A stretch of 64,000 nt of DNA from assembly GCF_001905445.1 (NCBI RefSeq), contig NZ_LIVQ01000007.1, positions 246,766 to 310,765 on the forward strand. Direction: 5' to 3'. The first letter of the stretch is position 1. Each line of letters begins with the position of its first letter. The stretch comes from Streptomyces sp. CB00455 (GTDB taxonomy: Bacteria; Actinomycetota; Actinomycetes; Streptomycetales; Streptomycetaceae). The translations under genes and the position numbers were made by a program. The notes beneath the pieces are model-generated. The model did not search any database. It saw nothing but the letters and a program-made list of their open reading frames with translations, and was not told the DNA's origin. Positions 1 to 7,787 of the stretch are shown one piece after another.

Positions 1-385
1 CGGGGACCAGGGCGATGATGCCGTTGTCGACGAGCTCCATGACGATGATGGAGACGGTGTCGGCGGCCAGGGCCACCTTGACCGCGGTCTTGAAGTCCAG
101 GCCGGCCTTGCGGACCGCGAAGAGGGTCAGCGAATAGCCGAAGACGAACGCCAGGACGATCGCCAGGACCATCGTCTGGACGTTGCCCCACATCAGGGCA
201 GTGCCGATAGCCATGCCGAGAATCTCGCCGATGGCGCAACCGGTCAGGCAGTGCAGCGTCGCCTTCGCGGCTGCCCCCCAGGTCACCTGGCCCGTCTGGT
301 GCCCGCCGTGTCCCGCGTGCGCCTGGTGCGCGCTGTGGTCGTTCGCGGCGGCTGTGTGGTGTGCGCTGTGGTCCATGCCCGTCAT
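1..385 (-). CDS. DUF4396 membrane protein (3' end beyond window)
   Basis: The visible N-terminal ~128 residues begin with a His-rich stretch (repeated DHSAH and HAGHGGH-like motifs, residues ~4-29). Hydrophobic segments follow, containing HCLTGCAIGE and LALAVRKAG-like DUF4396 features (here HCLTGCAIGE and FAVRKAGLDF). DUF4396 proteins are small polytopic membrane proteins often found with copper genes. The His-rich head would suit metal binding in the cell envelope (inference). Start at 385 (MTG) or 376 (MDHS); a G-rich ribosome-binding stretch lies just upstream and favours 376 slightly. The C-terminus is cut by the window edge. A CsoR-like dyad lies about 50 bp upstream. Confidence 0.8.
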   Translation of the reverse strand, partial: MTGMDHSAHHTAAANDHSAHQAHAGHGGHQTGQVTWGAAAKATLHCLTGCAIGEILGMAIGTALMWGNVQTMVLAIVLAFVFGYSLTLFAVRKAGLDFKTAVKVALAADTVSIIVMELVDNGIIALVP

Positions 386-437
386 CCCCAATCCCGTCCA
401 GTGTGACTCCGCTCCAGCGGACCCACATCACAACCTT

Positions 438-454
438 ATACCCCCCCAGGGTAT
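438..454. promoter_or_regulatory. CsoR-like copper operator
   Basis: A perfect inverted repeat ATACCC-N5-GGGTAT with a C-run in the centre lies upstream of the DUF4396 gene. CsoR boxes of Streptomyces have this form (GC-rich core flanked by ATAC/GTAT). The neighbours DUF4396, DUF305 and DUF6153 are copper-associated families, which supports the call. Binding is inferred. Confidence 0.65.
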
Positions 455-483
455 TCCGCGAGGTGTTGAGCCCGGCAGAAAGC

Positions 484-524
484 GGAGGGGGGTGGGCGGG
501 CATTCAGCCCGCCCACCCCCCTCC
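484..524 (-). terminator. Strong hairpin after the DUF305 gene
   Basis: A perfect 18-bp GC-rich inverted repeat (484-501 with 507-524) has a 5-nt ATTCA loop. It begins 11 bp beyond the stop codon of the DUF305 gene and separates it from the CsoR-like promoter of the next gene. No clear U-tract follows, which is common for Streptomyces terminators. Confidence 0.75.
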
Positions 525-535
525 GGCCGGCTGGG

Positions 536-1165
536 TCAGCTCTTGCCGAGCAGGTCGTTCATCCGGGTGATCTCGGCGGTCTGCGAAGTGATGATCGCGG
601 CCGCCATCGTCTTGGCCTCAGGGAAAGAACCGTCGGCCTTCTCCGTCTTCGCCATCGCCACCGCGCCCGTGTGGTGCTTGATCATGAGCTGCATGAAGGC
701 GGTGTCGAAGGCCTTGCCGGACGTCTTCCTCAGGTTGTCCATCTCCTCGGGCGTCATCATTGCGCCGTCGGCCCCGTGCATGGAGTGGTCCATGGCGTCC
801 TCGGCGGCAACCTGCTCACCCCAGGAGGTCAGCCAGCCGGAGAGGGTCTTGATCTCCGGGTCCTGGGCCTTCTCGATCTCCTCGGCGAGCTTCTTGACCT
901 CAGCGGACTCTGCCCTGGTAGGAGCGAGGCCGGCCATCTCCACGGCCTGATGGTGGTGGGGAATCATGCCCTTGGCGAACGCGACGTCGGCCGCGTTGTG
1001 CTGCCCCTGGGAGGTCGGAGCGGACGGGGACGCCGACGGCGACGACGGACCGTGACCGCTGTGCCCGGCGGAGGTGTCGTCGCTCGACCCGCACGCGGCG
1101 AGCACGAGGGATGCGGCGCCCGCGGCGACGACGAGGGCGGTCCGGTGGATGAGGTTCTTGTGCAT
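536..1165 (-). CDS. DUF305 domain lipoprotein
   Basis: 209 aa. A lipoprotein signal peptide ends in the lipobox LAAC (Cys at ~25), followed by a Ser/Gly/His linker. The DUF305 domain then shows GMIPHHHQAVEMA and MIKHHTGAVAMA, two His-His pairs typical of this ferritin-like four-helix family. DUF305 proteins are exported and often sit in copper-handling loci; the paired histidines suggest metal binding, but the exact reaction is unknown. It lies 123 bp downstream of the DUF6153 gene on the same strand and is closed by the hairpin at 484-524, so the two probably form a two-gene unit. Confidence 0.9.
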   Translation of the reverse strand: MHKNLIHRTALVVAAGAASLVLAACGSSDDTSAGHSGHGPSSPSASPSAPTSQGQHNAADVAFAKGMIPHHHQAVEMAGLAPTRAESAEVKKLAEEIEKAQDPEIKTLSGWLTSWGEQVAAEDAMDHSMHGADGAMMTPEEMDNLRKTSGKAFDTAFMQLMIKHHTGAVAMAKTEKADGSFPEAKTMAAAIITSQTAEITRMNDLLGKS

Positions 1166-1288
1166 GGTGGTGCGACTCCTTGATGCGCCGGCCCGAGCGG
1201 GCAGGCGCCGATACAGAAAGGGGGACGTGCCGGAGCACGGCAGCCCCCGCCGGCCAAGCCGGGGCGAGGAGGTGCCGCGCGGGCGGTC

Positions 1289-1699
1289 CTATATCCGCAG
1301 GAGTTGCAGCTCGGCGAGATCGGGCGGCGCCCGCCCGCCCTCCGGGATCCCTGCCGCCCTGCCGGGCAGCGCCACAGGCACGGGCCCGGCATCGAGAGCT
1401 GCGGCCAGGACGGGAGGCGCGTACGCGGCGCCGACACCGGCCGCCGCACACGTGGCATCCGCATGGTCCGCGTGGCCCATCCCGCCATCAGTGTGCGAGC
1501 AGTGACCCGCCACCTGCTGGTCGGCTTCTTCGTGGACCATCGCGACGACGTGGCCACCGGCGGCCGTCGGCGCCTTCGCGGGAGCGGGGCCCGGCCCGAG
1601 GCCGTGCATCGCCAGCACACCGGCCAGCACCGCCAGCACCAGCAGCACGAACCCACGCCCGGCAGGGCGACGGGTCGACGGCTGCATCGTGCTGGTCAC
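1289..1699 (-). CDS. DUF6153 family small membrane/secreted protein
   Basis: 136 aa. A basic N-terminus (STRRPAGRG) is followed by one hydrophobic segment (FVLLVLAVLAGVLAMHGLG), then an extracytoplasmic part rich in His (GHCSHTDGGMGHADHAD) and a closing PPDLAELQLLRI motif. That ending and the His cluster match DUF6153, a Streptomyces family of unknown function usually next to DUF305. It probably shares a transcript with the DUF305 gene. A role in copper or metal handling is inferred only from context and the histidines. Confidence 0.8.
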   Translation of the reverse strand: MTSTMQPSTRRPAGRGFVLLVLAVLAGVLAMHGLGPGPAPAKAPTAAGGHVVAMVHEEADQQVAGHCSHTDGGMGHADHADATCAAAGVGAAYAPPVLAAALDAGPVPVALPGRAAGIPEGGRAPPDLAELQLLRI

Positions 1700-2171
1700 G
1701 CGGTCATCGTACGATCCCGCCCGGCCACTTCGCTTCTCCCTGCCGGCTGGGATTCACCTGCCCCTGGGGATCGCCGGGGCACGGCCGCGTGATCTGCAAG
1801 CCGGCAGTCGGCGTGTATCACGACCCTGCGGACCCGTCCCGCCGCTGGGCCGCCGCGCTGCTCCACCTCGCGCCGGCGGTCCGTCCGCGCCGCCCGCCGC
1901 CCGGCCGCCTCCCGCGCCGCCGAATGGCGGACGCGGCTTCTGGCACTGCCGGAGGCCCGTCGGCGCCGACCGCACTGGTGCTGTGCCTGATCGCATCGAT
2001 CTGCACGACCGCCGTCTCATCCACGACCGCGGTCTCATCCGGATTGTCCACCCGGCGAACGGAGAGCGGGCAGACCTGATGGAGGCCACCGAGGCCGGCC
2101 ACGCTCCTCCGAGTTGAGTGTTTTGCCGGGGCGGGCCTGGTCGGGGCGCCCCAGCGTCGGGAGGTTGCGGG
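1700..2171. other. No confident gene
   Basis: All reading frames here give Pro/Arg-rich translations without a recognisable domain. A short stretch near 1975-2050 contains an imperfect direct repeat (GACCGC-GTCTCATCC twice). It could be debris of a lost gene; no function can be supported. Confidence 0.4.
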
Positions 2172-2990
2172 TCAGTCCCGCATGATCATGATGCGGTTCT
2201 CGTTGAAGTGCTGCCAGTCCGCCACGAGGTGGAACCGTTCGTGGTTCTTCAGGTCGTCGAGGTTCACCTGCTTGCGGGGGGTGCCGCGCTCGACCCGGGC
2301 CTCGTTCTCCTGGATCATTCGGCCGAGCACGTACCGGACGTCGTCCTCCCTGAGCTTCGACGCCTGGGCCAGCCGGTCGACAGAGGTGAAGACCTCGTCC
2401 GGCTGGCCCAGGACGTCCGTGAGGTAGTTGAGCAGCGTGCTCTCTGCGGGGCCGCTTTCCCAGACGCGACGCATGTCGGCGATCCGAGCCAGCTCGGCGT
2501 CCGTCAGGTCGAGGATCGTCTCGGGTCCCGGGATGGGGTCCTGCATGGACCACACGCCGTCCTGCACCGTGGCGATGCCCAGCGCGAGCATGGTGTCCGC
2601 GAGTTCACGGACGGTCGTCGGAACCGCCACGCCTGCGGCGCGCAACAGGCCCTCGCACCTGGCTTGGTGCTCTGCGGCATCCGTACGGAACTGGTCCTTG
2701 TCCTCGTCGGTCTCGAGGTACTCCAGTTCGTCGTCGTCCCTCCACACGACGGGGGAGTCGAGAGTGCCTCCGGGCCGGCCGAAGAAGGCGCCGGGCTCGC
2801 CGTTGAAGAGTTGCTGGGTGACCTCATCGAGGCTGCCCCGCAGTCCGCGGACTGCGGCTGTGCCGAAGACCATGCAGAGCATCATCGCCTGGTGCTGCGG
2901 CAGGTAGTTCGGCCATCCGCTGGGGAACCAGCCGTTGTGCAGGGCCAGGTGACCGTCGCTGTCCCGGTTCGTGTCCTGGTCGACAGACAT
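2172..2990 (-). CDS. DUF6042-like hypothetical protein
   Basis: 272 aa, soluble, acidic, with no signal peptide. The N-terminus HNGWFPSGWPNYLPQHQA and the downstream VFGTAAVRGLRGSLDEVT recall the Streptomyces DUF6042 family, a placement made from memory. Charged helices dominate the C-terminal half (RLAQASKLREDDVRYVLG resembles a small winged-helix-like segment, and HERFHLVADWQHFNENR follows). A good ribosome-binding site (AAGGAG) precedes the ATG at 2990. Function is unknown. The sequence immediately upstream on the same strand looks decayed. Confidence 0.7.
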   Translation of the reverse strand: MSVDQDTNRDSDGHLALHNGWFPSGWPNYLPQHQAMMLCMVFGTAAVRGLRGSLDEVTQQLFNGEPGAFFGRPGGTLDSPVVWRDDDELEYLETDEDKDQFRTDAAEHQARCEGLLRAAGVAVPTTVRELADTMLALGIATVQDGVWSMQDPIPGPETILDLTDAELARIADMRRVWESGPAESTLLNYLTDVLGQPDEVFTSVDRLAQASKLREDDVRYVLGRMIQENEARVERGTPRKQVNLDDLKNHERFHLVADWQHFNENRIMIMRD

Positions 2991-3002
2991 GGATCGATCT
3001 CC

Positions 3003-3480
3003 TTATGAGAGCTGCTGGGAAGGCGGGGAGTACGGCGGGAGGTTCTTGATCCGCTCGGCCAGAAGATGGGCGAGTGGGCCATCCCTCTGGTCGTCAAGTA
3101 ATGAAGTCGTCGGCGCTGACGTCGTCGTCGACGTCCGGGAGCCACTCGCTGACCTGCACATACAAGCCGAGGTCATACAGCGACAGGCCGGCATCGAGGG
3201 CTTCGGGTTCGAGAGGACGGGCTGCGCGCGCGGACTGCGTCTCTTCAGCATGCGGACATCCTGGCGGTCGCAACGACAGTTGAGGGCAAGATCCGGACGA
3301 ATCCAGCCCTCAGGGTCAGAACGGGACCGTCGGGCTGACGGCGGCAAGCTCCAAGCTCCGGATTATGAGCGACGAACTCTGCGCGCAGCCGGGCGTCCTC
3401 CGTGGCGGCCTCGCTGCGACGCCCCTCGTCCAAGTCGGTGCGCCCCTCGGCGGCAGCACGGTCGCGAGCATCCCGCTCGG
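3003..3480 (-). pseudogene. Decayed gene remnants upstream of the DUF6042-like gene
   Basis: Three frames carry protein-like pieces in order: an acidic coiled segment (RAERDARDRAAAEGRTDLDE, about 3480-3330), a stretch ending VSEWLPDVDDDVSADDFIT (stop at 3094-3096), and a tail ending IKNLPPYSPPSQQLS (stop at 3003). No single frame joins them and the middle piece has no ATG or GTG start, only a TTG near 3273. This pattern suggests one or two genes broken by frameshifts and cut on the far side by the IS110 remnant. The family is not recognised. Confidence 0.35.
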
Positions 3481-3815
3481 CACGTGGGCGTCCAACTCGA
3501 CGGCGGCCACGGCCCGCCTGGGGGCTACGCGGCGAGGCCGTCCCTGGACGACAGGATCCGGTTCGCCACGGCCGGAGGGTTGAAGGCCCACGCCGGCTCG
3601 GCCCCGATCACGCGGGCCTCCGGTAAACGCCGTCACGTCGGGCGCCGCTTCGTGAGGAACAACTGGCTCAACCAGGTCGGCCACGTGTGGGCCTTTGCCT
3701 CCCTGAGCGGTTCATCCGGCGCGGACTCCACCGGGCCGGTGGGGGCTGGCACATGCAGCCTCTGCGGCACCTGTTCAACCAGCACAGGACGAGACGCGCC
3801 AGCGCCTGACGGGTG
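3481..3815 (+). pseudogene. IS110-family transposase C-terminal remnant
   Basis: One frame reads DDRIRFATAGGLKAHAGSAP, then ITRASGKRRHVGRRFVRNNW and HVWAFASLS, which is the conserved C-terminal (transposase_20) region of IS110 transposases. A shifted frame continues with WHMQPLRHLFNQ, the expected next motif. The N-terminal DEDD domain is absent and the frame is broken, so this is a dead fragment. It may have truncated the minus-strand gene next to it. Confidence 0.7.
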
Positions 3816-3991
3816 CATCGGGCACGGTCGGCGTCGTAGGGGGTCGTCTCAGCCACCCCCACAGCCTCTCAGGCCGTATCCGCGGCGAGTACCCGACTTC
3901 CGCCAGGGACTGGCCTCCGCTTGACGGCTCAACTGCATGAGGTGCCCTTCCTCGCGATAGCCGCGAGTCACGACACATCGTTTCGGCGGTG

Positions 3992-4162
3992 TCAGTCGTG
4001 GCGGGCGAGCTTGATCGCGGAGACGAGCAGGATCACGGTCAGCAGGGGGATGAGGATGAGGTCCGGGAAGACTCCCAGCCGTAGTCCGCCCAGCACTGCG
4101 CCGAGGATCGAGCCTGCGGCCATGGTCATGGTGAAGCGGATGTTGGCGCCGATGGCAGGACG
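3992..4162 (-). pseudogene. TauE/SafE (TSUP) transporter C-terminal remnant
   Basis: The last ~56 residues of a frame ending at 3992 read ANIRFTMTMAAGSILGAVLG followed by two hydrophobic segments and AIKLARHD. This closely matches the C-terminal end of sulfite-exporter TauE/SafE family permeases. The upstream part of that frame is antisense to the neighbouring flavoprotein gene, so about three quarters of the transporter is missing. It is a truncated relic adjoining the arsenic region. Confidence 0.7.
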
Positions 4163-4226
4163 GCGCGTGGCCGCGACCGGTCCCCTGTTCCGGTCGCGGC
4201 CACGCCGGCCTGGGTGTCGGGCACGT

Positions 4227-5594
4227 TCAGCAGCCGCCGGAGGAGGCGGGCGCACTGCCGATGGTGAGGGTGGCCGGCGCGGCGCAGCAGCCGCCACCGG
4301 TCGCTTCCGCGGCCGCCGGCTCGTCGAAGAGGCCGGCGCCGCCGCAGACGCCGGTCTCGGGGAGGGTGAGTTCGACCCGCTCCGCGGCCTCACGGTCGCC
4401 GGCGAGGGCGGCGGCGATGGAACGCACCTGCTCGTAGCCGGTCATGGCGAGGAAGGTGGGGGCGCGGCCGTAGGACTTCATGCCGACCAGGTAGACGTCC
4501 TTCTCCGGGTGGGAGAGCTCTGCCTGGCCGTGAGGGTAGACGGTGCCGCAGGAGTGCTGGTTGGGGTCGATCAGCGGGGCGAGCGCGCTCGGGGCCTGCA
4601 GGCGCTCGTCGAGACCGAGGCGGAGCTCGTCCAGGAAGGCCAGGTCGGGACGGAAGCCGGTGAGGACGACGACCTCGTCGACCGGGCCCAGGCGGCGGCC
4701 GTCCTCACCGACGAGGCCAAGGCGGCCGTCACCATCGCGTTCGAAGGTGTCGGTGCGGAAACCGGTGACCGCGTCGGCGTACCCGCCGTCGACGGCTGCC
4801 TTGGCGGCGAGGCCGAGCGCGCCGCGGGCGGGGAGCTGGTCGGCCTCGCCGCCGCCGAAAGTGGAGCCGGAGATCCCTCGGCGCAGGATCCATGTGGCGT
4901 GCGTTCCCTTGCCGTCCTCGGACGTGGCGAGATCGGCGAGGTAGGCGAGTGCGGTGAAGGCGGAGGCGCCGGAGCCGATGACCGCGATCCGCTTGCCCGC
5001 GTACCGGGCTCGGACGGCGGGATCCTTCAGGTCCGGTACCCGGTAGGTGATCCGGTCCGCGGCGGCCTTCTCGCCAAGAGCGGCGAGGCCGCTGCCCCCG
5101 GCCGGGCCGGGGGCGGACCAGGTGCCGGAGGCGTCGATGACGGCGCGGGCCAGGACCCGCTGCTCGCGGCCGTCGACACTCTCGTAGTGGACGACGAAGG
5201 GCTGGGCCTCGCGGTCGGCGTCGACGACGCGGTCGCGGCCGGTGCGCGAGACGCCGGTGACGGTCGCGCCGTAGCGCACCTGCTCACCGAGGACGTCTGC
5301 GAGGGGCTGGAGGTAGAGGTCGGCCCAGTCCCCGCCGGAGGGGTAGGTGTCCCCGGCGGGCTTGACCCAGCCGGTGGGGGCAAGGAGCTTCTCGGCGGCG
5401 GGGTCGACGAGCTCGCCCCAGCGGGAGAACAGCCGTACGTGCGCCCACTCTCGGACCGCGGCTCCGGCCACCGGGCCGGCTTCCAGGACGAGGGGTTCGA
5501 TGCCGCGGCCGGTGAGGTGGGCGGCGGCCGCGAGACCGGCCGGGCCGGCTCCGATGACGACGACGGGCAGGTCGGTGATGGCTGGCGCGTTCAC
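4227..5594 (-). CDS. FAD/NAD(P)-binding monooxygenase of the arsenic locus
   Basis: 455 aa from the GTG at 5594, preceded by AGGGAG at good spacing; a longer upstream ATG frame would run into operator DNA. The N-terminal Rossmann motif VVVIGAGPAGLAAAAHL binds FAD. A second GxGxxA motif (IAVIGSGASAFTAL, ~230) would bind NAD(P)H. The C-terminus is Cys-rich (GVCGGAG, GGGCCAAP, SGGC). The architecture fits flavoprotein monooxygenases of ars loci (ArsO/ArsT-like annotations vary); acting on an arsenical is inferred from context. It is transcribed divergently from arsR, and its promoter region carries one of two near-identical ArsR-type dyads. Confidence 0.82.
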   Translation of the reverse strand: MNAPAITDLPVVVIGAGPAGLAAAAHLTGRGIEPLVLEAGPVAGAAVREWAHVRLFSRWGELVDPAAEKLLAPTGWVKPAGDTYPSGGDWADLYLQPLADVLGEQVRYGATVTGVSRTGRDRVVDADREAQPFVVHYESVDGREQRVLARAVIDASGTWSAPGPAGGSGLAALGEKAAADRITYRVPDLKDPAVRARYAGKRIAVIGSGASAFTALAYLADLATSEDGKGTHATWILRRGISGSTFGGGEADQLPARGALGLAAKAAVDGGYADAVTGFRTDTFERDGDGRLGLVGEDGRRLGPVDEVVVLTGFRPDLAFLDELRLGLDERLQAPSALAPLIDPNQHSCGTVYPHGQAELSHPEKDVYLVGMKSYGRAPTFLAMTGYEQVRSIAAALAGDREAAERVELTLPETGVCGGAGLFDEPAAAEATGGGCCAAPATLTIGSAPASSGGC

Positions 5595-5655
5595 GGTCGG
5601 CTCCCTGGTTGTTTCGATGTCTGTCGATGGCTTGCGCTGCCAGCATCCCACCTGT

Positions 5656-5687
5656 TTCGATGTCCGTCAACATAGACATTTGTCGAA
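5656..5687. promoter_or_regulatory. ArsR-type operator, copy 1
   Basis: A 32-bp imperfect palindrome begins TTCGATGTCCGTC, has the centre AACATA and ends GACATTTGTCGAA. It lies about 60 bp upstream of the monooxygenase start. It differs from copy 2 at only two or three positions, so the same repressor, probably the adjacent ArsR, should bind both. Confidence 0.7.
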
Positions 5688-5766
5688 GTAACCTTGTCGG
5701 GCGCGGCCCGAGCGGTCCGCCGCCTGCCCGCGCGCTTGGCCCGCAGCTGACCCCCCGCCGCACTAG

Positions 5767-5798
5767 TTCGATGTATGTCAACATAGACATATGTCGAA
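5767..5798. promoter_or_regulatory. ArsR-type operator, copy 2, overlapping the arsR start codon
   Basis: This palindrome begins TTCGATGTATGTC and ends GACATATGTCGAA. The ATG of arsR (5791-5793) lies inside its right arm and there is no Shine-Dalgarno sequence before it, which suggests autorepression of a leaderless or near-leaderless transcript (inference). Confidence 0.7.
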
Positions 5799-6159
5799 TA
5801 CGAAGGTTCTGCCGCTCCTGGAACCCGACCCCGCCGCGGCCTGCTGCCCGCCGCTGAACGAGCGCCCCATGTCGGCCGAGGAGGCCGAGGTCGCCGCGAA
5901 GATGTTCAAGGCCCTCGGCGACCCCGTGCGGCTACGGCTGTTCTCCGCCGTCGCCTCGCACGAGGGCGGAGAAGCGTGCGTGTGCGACATCTCCGACGTC
6001 GGCGTCTCCCAGCCCACCGTCTCCCACCACCTGAAGAAGCTCAAGGAGGCGGGCCTGCTGTCCTCCGAGCGCCGCGGGACGTGGGTGTACTACCGGGTCG
6101 AGCCGTCCGTACTCGCCGCCATGGGCGCGCTGTTGGCCGGCGCCGGGAAGGCGGCATGA
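5791..6159 (+). CDS. arsR: ArsR/SmtB arsenical-responsive repressor
   Basis: 122 aa winged-helix repressor. The N-terminal CC pair (AAACCPPL, ~18) and the ACVCDI motif (~64) supply thiols for As(III)/Sb(III) binding. The recognition helix region VSQPTVSHHLKKLKEAGLL and the wing GTWVYYRVEP are canonical. It should repress its own operon and the divergent monooxygenase through the two 32-bp dyads. It overlaps the next gene by 4 bp (ATGA), so the acetyltransferase is co-translated. The start at 5791 is preferred because the residues after it fit the family's usual N-terminus, although no ribosome-binding site is visible. Confidence 0.93.
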   Translation: MSNTKVLPLLEPDPAAACCPPLNERPMSAEEAEVAAKMFKALGDPVRLRLFSAVASHEGGEACVCDISDVGVSQPTVSHHLKKLKEAGLLSSERRGTWVYYRVEPSVLAAMGALLAGAGKAA

Positions 6160-6653
6160 CCGACGTGCGGATCGAGGAGCTCCTGCCCGAGCATGCCGAG
6201 CAGGTGCTGGGCATCTACCAGGCGGGAATCGCCGAGGGCGATGCGACCTTCGAGACGCAGGCCCCCGACTGGGCCGCGTTCGACAAGGCCAAGCTGCCCG
6301 ACCACCGCTTTGTCGCCGTCGGCGACGACGGCCGGGTCGTGGGCTGGGTCGCGGCGAGCGCGGTCTCGGACCGGTGCGCCTACGCGGGTGTGATCGAGCA
6401 CTCCGTCTACGTCCACCCCGACGCGCGCGGCCGCGGCGTCGCCCGCGCGCTCCTGGACGCCCTGATCTCCTCGACCGAGGCCGCGGGCACCTGGACCATC
6501 CAGTCCGGGATCTTCCCCGAGAACACCGCCAGCCTCACCGTCCACGTACGGGCCGGTTTCCGCGTCATCGGCACCCGCGAGCGGATCGGCCGTCACCACG
6601 GCGTTTGGCGGGACGTCGTCCTGTTGGAGCGCCGCAGCCCGAACGTCGGGTGA
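6156..6653 (+). CDS. ArsN1-like GNAT N-acetyltransferase
   Basis: 165 aa single-domain GNAT of the phosphinothricin acetyltransferase type. Motif A is visible as YVHPDARGRGVARALLDAL (~88-106). The terminal half (IQSGIFPENTASLTVHVRAGF) and closing ERIGRHHGVWRDVVLLERR are typical of Pat/ArsN1 enzymes, which acetylate phosphinothricin or its arsenic analogue arsinothricin using acetyl-CoA. Translational coupling to arsR favours an ArsN1 role, detoxifying arsinothricin-like compounds (inference). The true substrate cannot be read from sequence. Confidence 0.85.
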   Translation: MTDVRIEELLPEHAEQVLGIYQAGIAEGDATFETQAPDWAAFDKAKLPDHRFVAVGDDGRVVGWVAASAVSDRCAYAGVIEHSVYVHPDARGRGVARALLDALISSTEAAGTWTIQSGIFPENTASLTVHVRAGFRVIGTRERIGRHHGVWRDVVLLERRSPNVG

Positions 6654-6675
6654 GAGCGGTCAGGGCAAGCCGGCT

Positions 6676-6974
6676 TCACCCCGCAGTCGGTGCAGTGGGT
6701 CCTTCGGCTGGGTCGTGGTCGACCACATCGCCACCTTCGAAGGCGCGGTTCCACACGTCGCTGTAGCTTTCCAGGTCCTCCGGCGGGATTTCGAGGTCTC
6801 CGTGGATGGGCAGGGTGCTGGCGTCCCCGGACCGACCGCCTTCGGAGCGGGGGGTGAGCAGCACTCCGAGGGTCGCGTCGAGGATGAAGAATTCGATGCC
6901 CAGCGGCGCAGTTGGCAGCCGGCGGCGAGCCCGGACTGGCCGCCGATCACCACTACCTCGGTGCGCGCCGTCAT
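6676..6974 (-). pseudogene. Broken flavoprotein (ArsO-like) after the aquaporin gene
   Basis: It starts with MTARTEVVVIGGQSGLAAG, a Rossmann FAD motif that has lost one Gly of the usual GGGQSG. Its ATG overlaps the aquaporin stop (ATGA). After LRRW the meaningful frame shifts to one reading GIEFFILDA and then an unrelated-looking acidic tail ending at 6676. Only ~100 codons remain of a ~350-residue family. It is a frameshifted and truncated relic of a monooxygenase once in an operon with arsR-aquaporin. Confidence 0.6.
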
Positions 6975-7747
6975 GCCGAAGGTGTCCCGCTGTCCGTCTT
7001 TCCGCGCATGAAGACGACCGCCACCAGGGCCAGGCCCACCACGGCACCGACAAGCTGCATGCAGATGAAGCCAGGTACCGAAGCCGGGGAGATGCCCGCG
7101 AAGGTGTCGGTGAAGGCGCGTCCGATGGTGACGGCCGGGTTGGCGAAGGAGGTGGAGGAGGTGAACCAGTACGCGGCGCCGATGTAGGAGGCGACGGCGA
7201 CGGGGGTGAAGCGGAGGCGGTCGGTGCGGGCCAGGCCGAAGATCAGCAGGATCAGGCCCGCGGTCGCCACGACCTCGCCCAGCAGCAGGTTCCCGGCGGA
7301 GCGGTCGTGGGTGGACCACTTGACCAGCGGCTCGCCGAACATCGCGTCCGCGAGGATCGCGCCCGCAATGGCACCGGCGATCTGCGAGGGCACGTAGACG
7401 GCGACCTCGCCGGCGCTGACTCCTGCGCCGCCGCGGCGGGCGGTCCACCACTCGGCCAACGTGACGGCCGGGTTGAAGTGGGCGCCCGAAACGGGGCCGA
7501 GGAGGGCAATCAGCACGCCGAGCCCGAAGACCGTGGCGGTGGAGTTGGCCAGCAGCTGCAGGGCCATGTCCTGGGTGAGCTTCGTTGCCTGGATGCCCGA
7601 GCCGACGACGACCGCGACGAGGGCTGCGCTGCCGAGCAGCTCGGCGGCGGCGCGGGCGATCAGCGGGGTGCGGGGCGGGATCGCGCCGGGGGCGGGCTGG
7701 GGCACGTCGGCAGGTATCGATGTGCCGACGGGCTCGGTGGCGGTCAC
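6971..7747 (-). CDS. MIP/aquaporin family channel
   Basis: 258 aa from the GTG at 7747, chosen because GAGGAG lies just upstream; an upstream ATG frame exists but overlaps the regulator gene. Six hydrophobic segments carry the two pore motifs, NPA in AHFNPAVTLAEWW and NPAVTIGRAF with the pore-selectivity Arg following. In ars loci such channels (AqpS-like) pass As(OH)3 and work with arsenate reductase to let arsenite leave by diffusion. It lies 40 bp downstream of an ArsR-family gene on the same strand, supporting that role. Confidence 0.88.
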   Translation of the reverse strand: MTATEPVGTSIPADVPQPAPGAIPPRTPLIARAAAELLGSAALVAVVVGSGIQATKLTQDMALQLLANSTATVFGLGVLIALLGPVSGAHFNPAVTLAEWWTARRGGAGVSAGEVAVYVPSQIAGAIAGAILADAMFGEPLVKWSTHDRSAGNLLLGEVVATAGLILLIFGLARTDRLRFTPVAVASYIGAAYWFTSSTSFANPAVTIGRAFTDTFAGISPASVPGFICMQLVGAVVGLALVAVVFMRGKTDSGTPSA

Positions 7748-7787
7748 GGCTGGTTCTCCTCGGGCAGGTGAGGCAAAGCACGGAAGG

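Noticed and set aside
1180..2117. Overlapping Pro/Arg-rich plus-strand frames
   Set aside because: Frames lie opposite the DUF305/DUF6153 genes or in non-coding DNA and have no recognisable start signal or family.
3921..5675. Long plus-strand open frame of 584 codons
   Set aside because: It is antisense to the flavoprotein gene, Gly/Ala/Glu-rich and without any domain, as expected for a shadow frame in GC-rich DNA.
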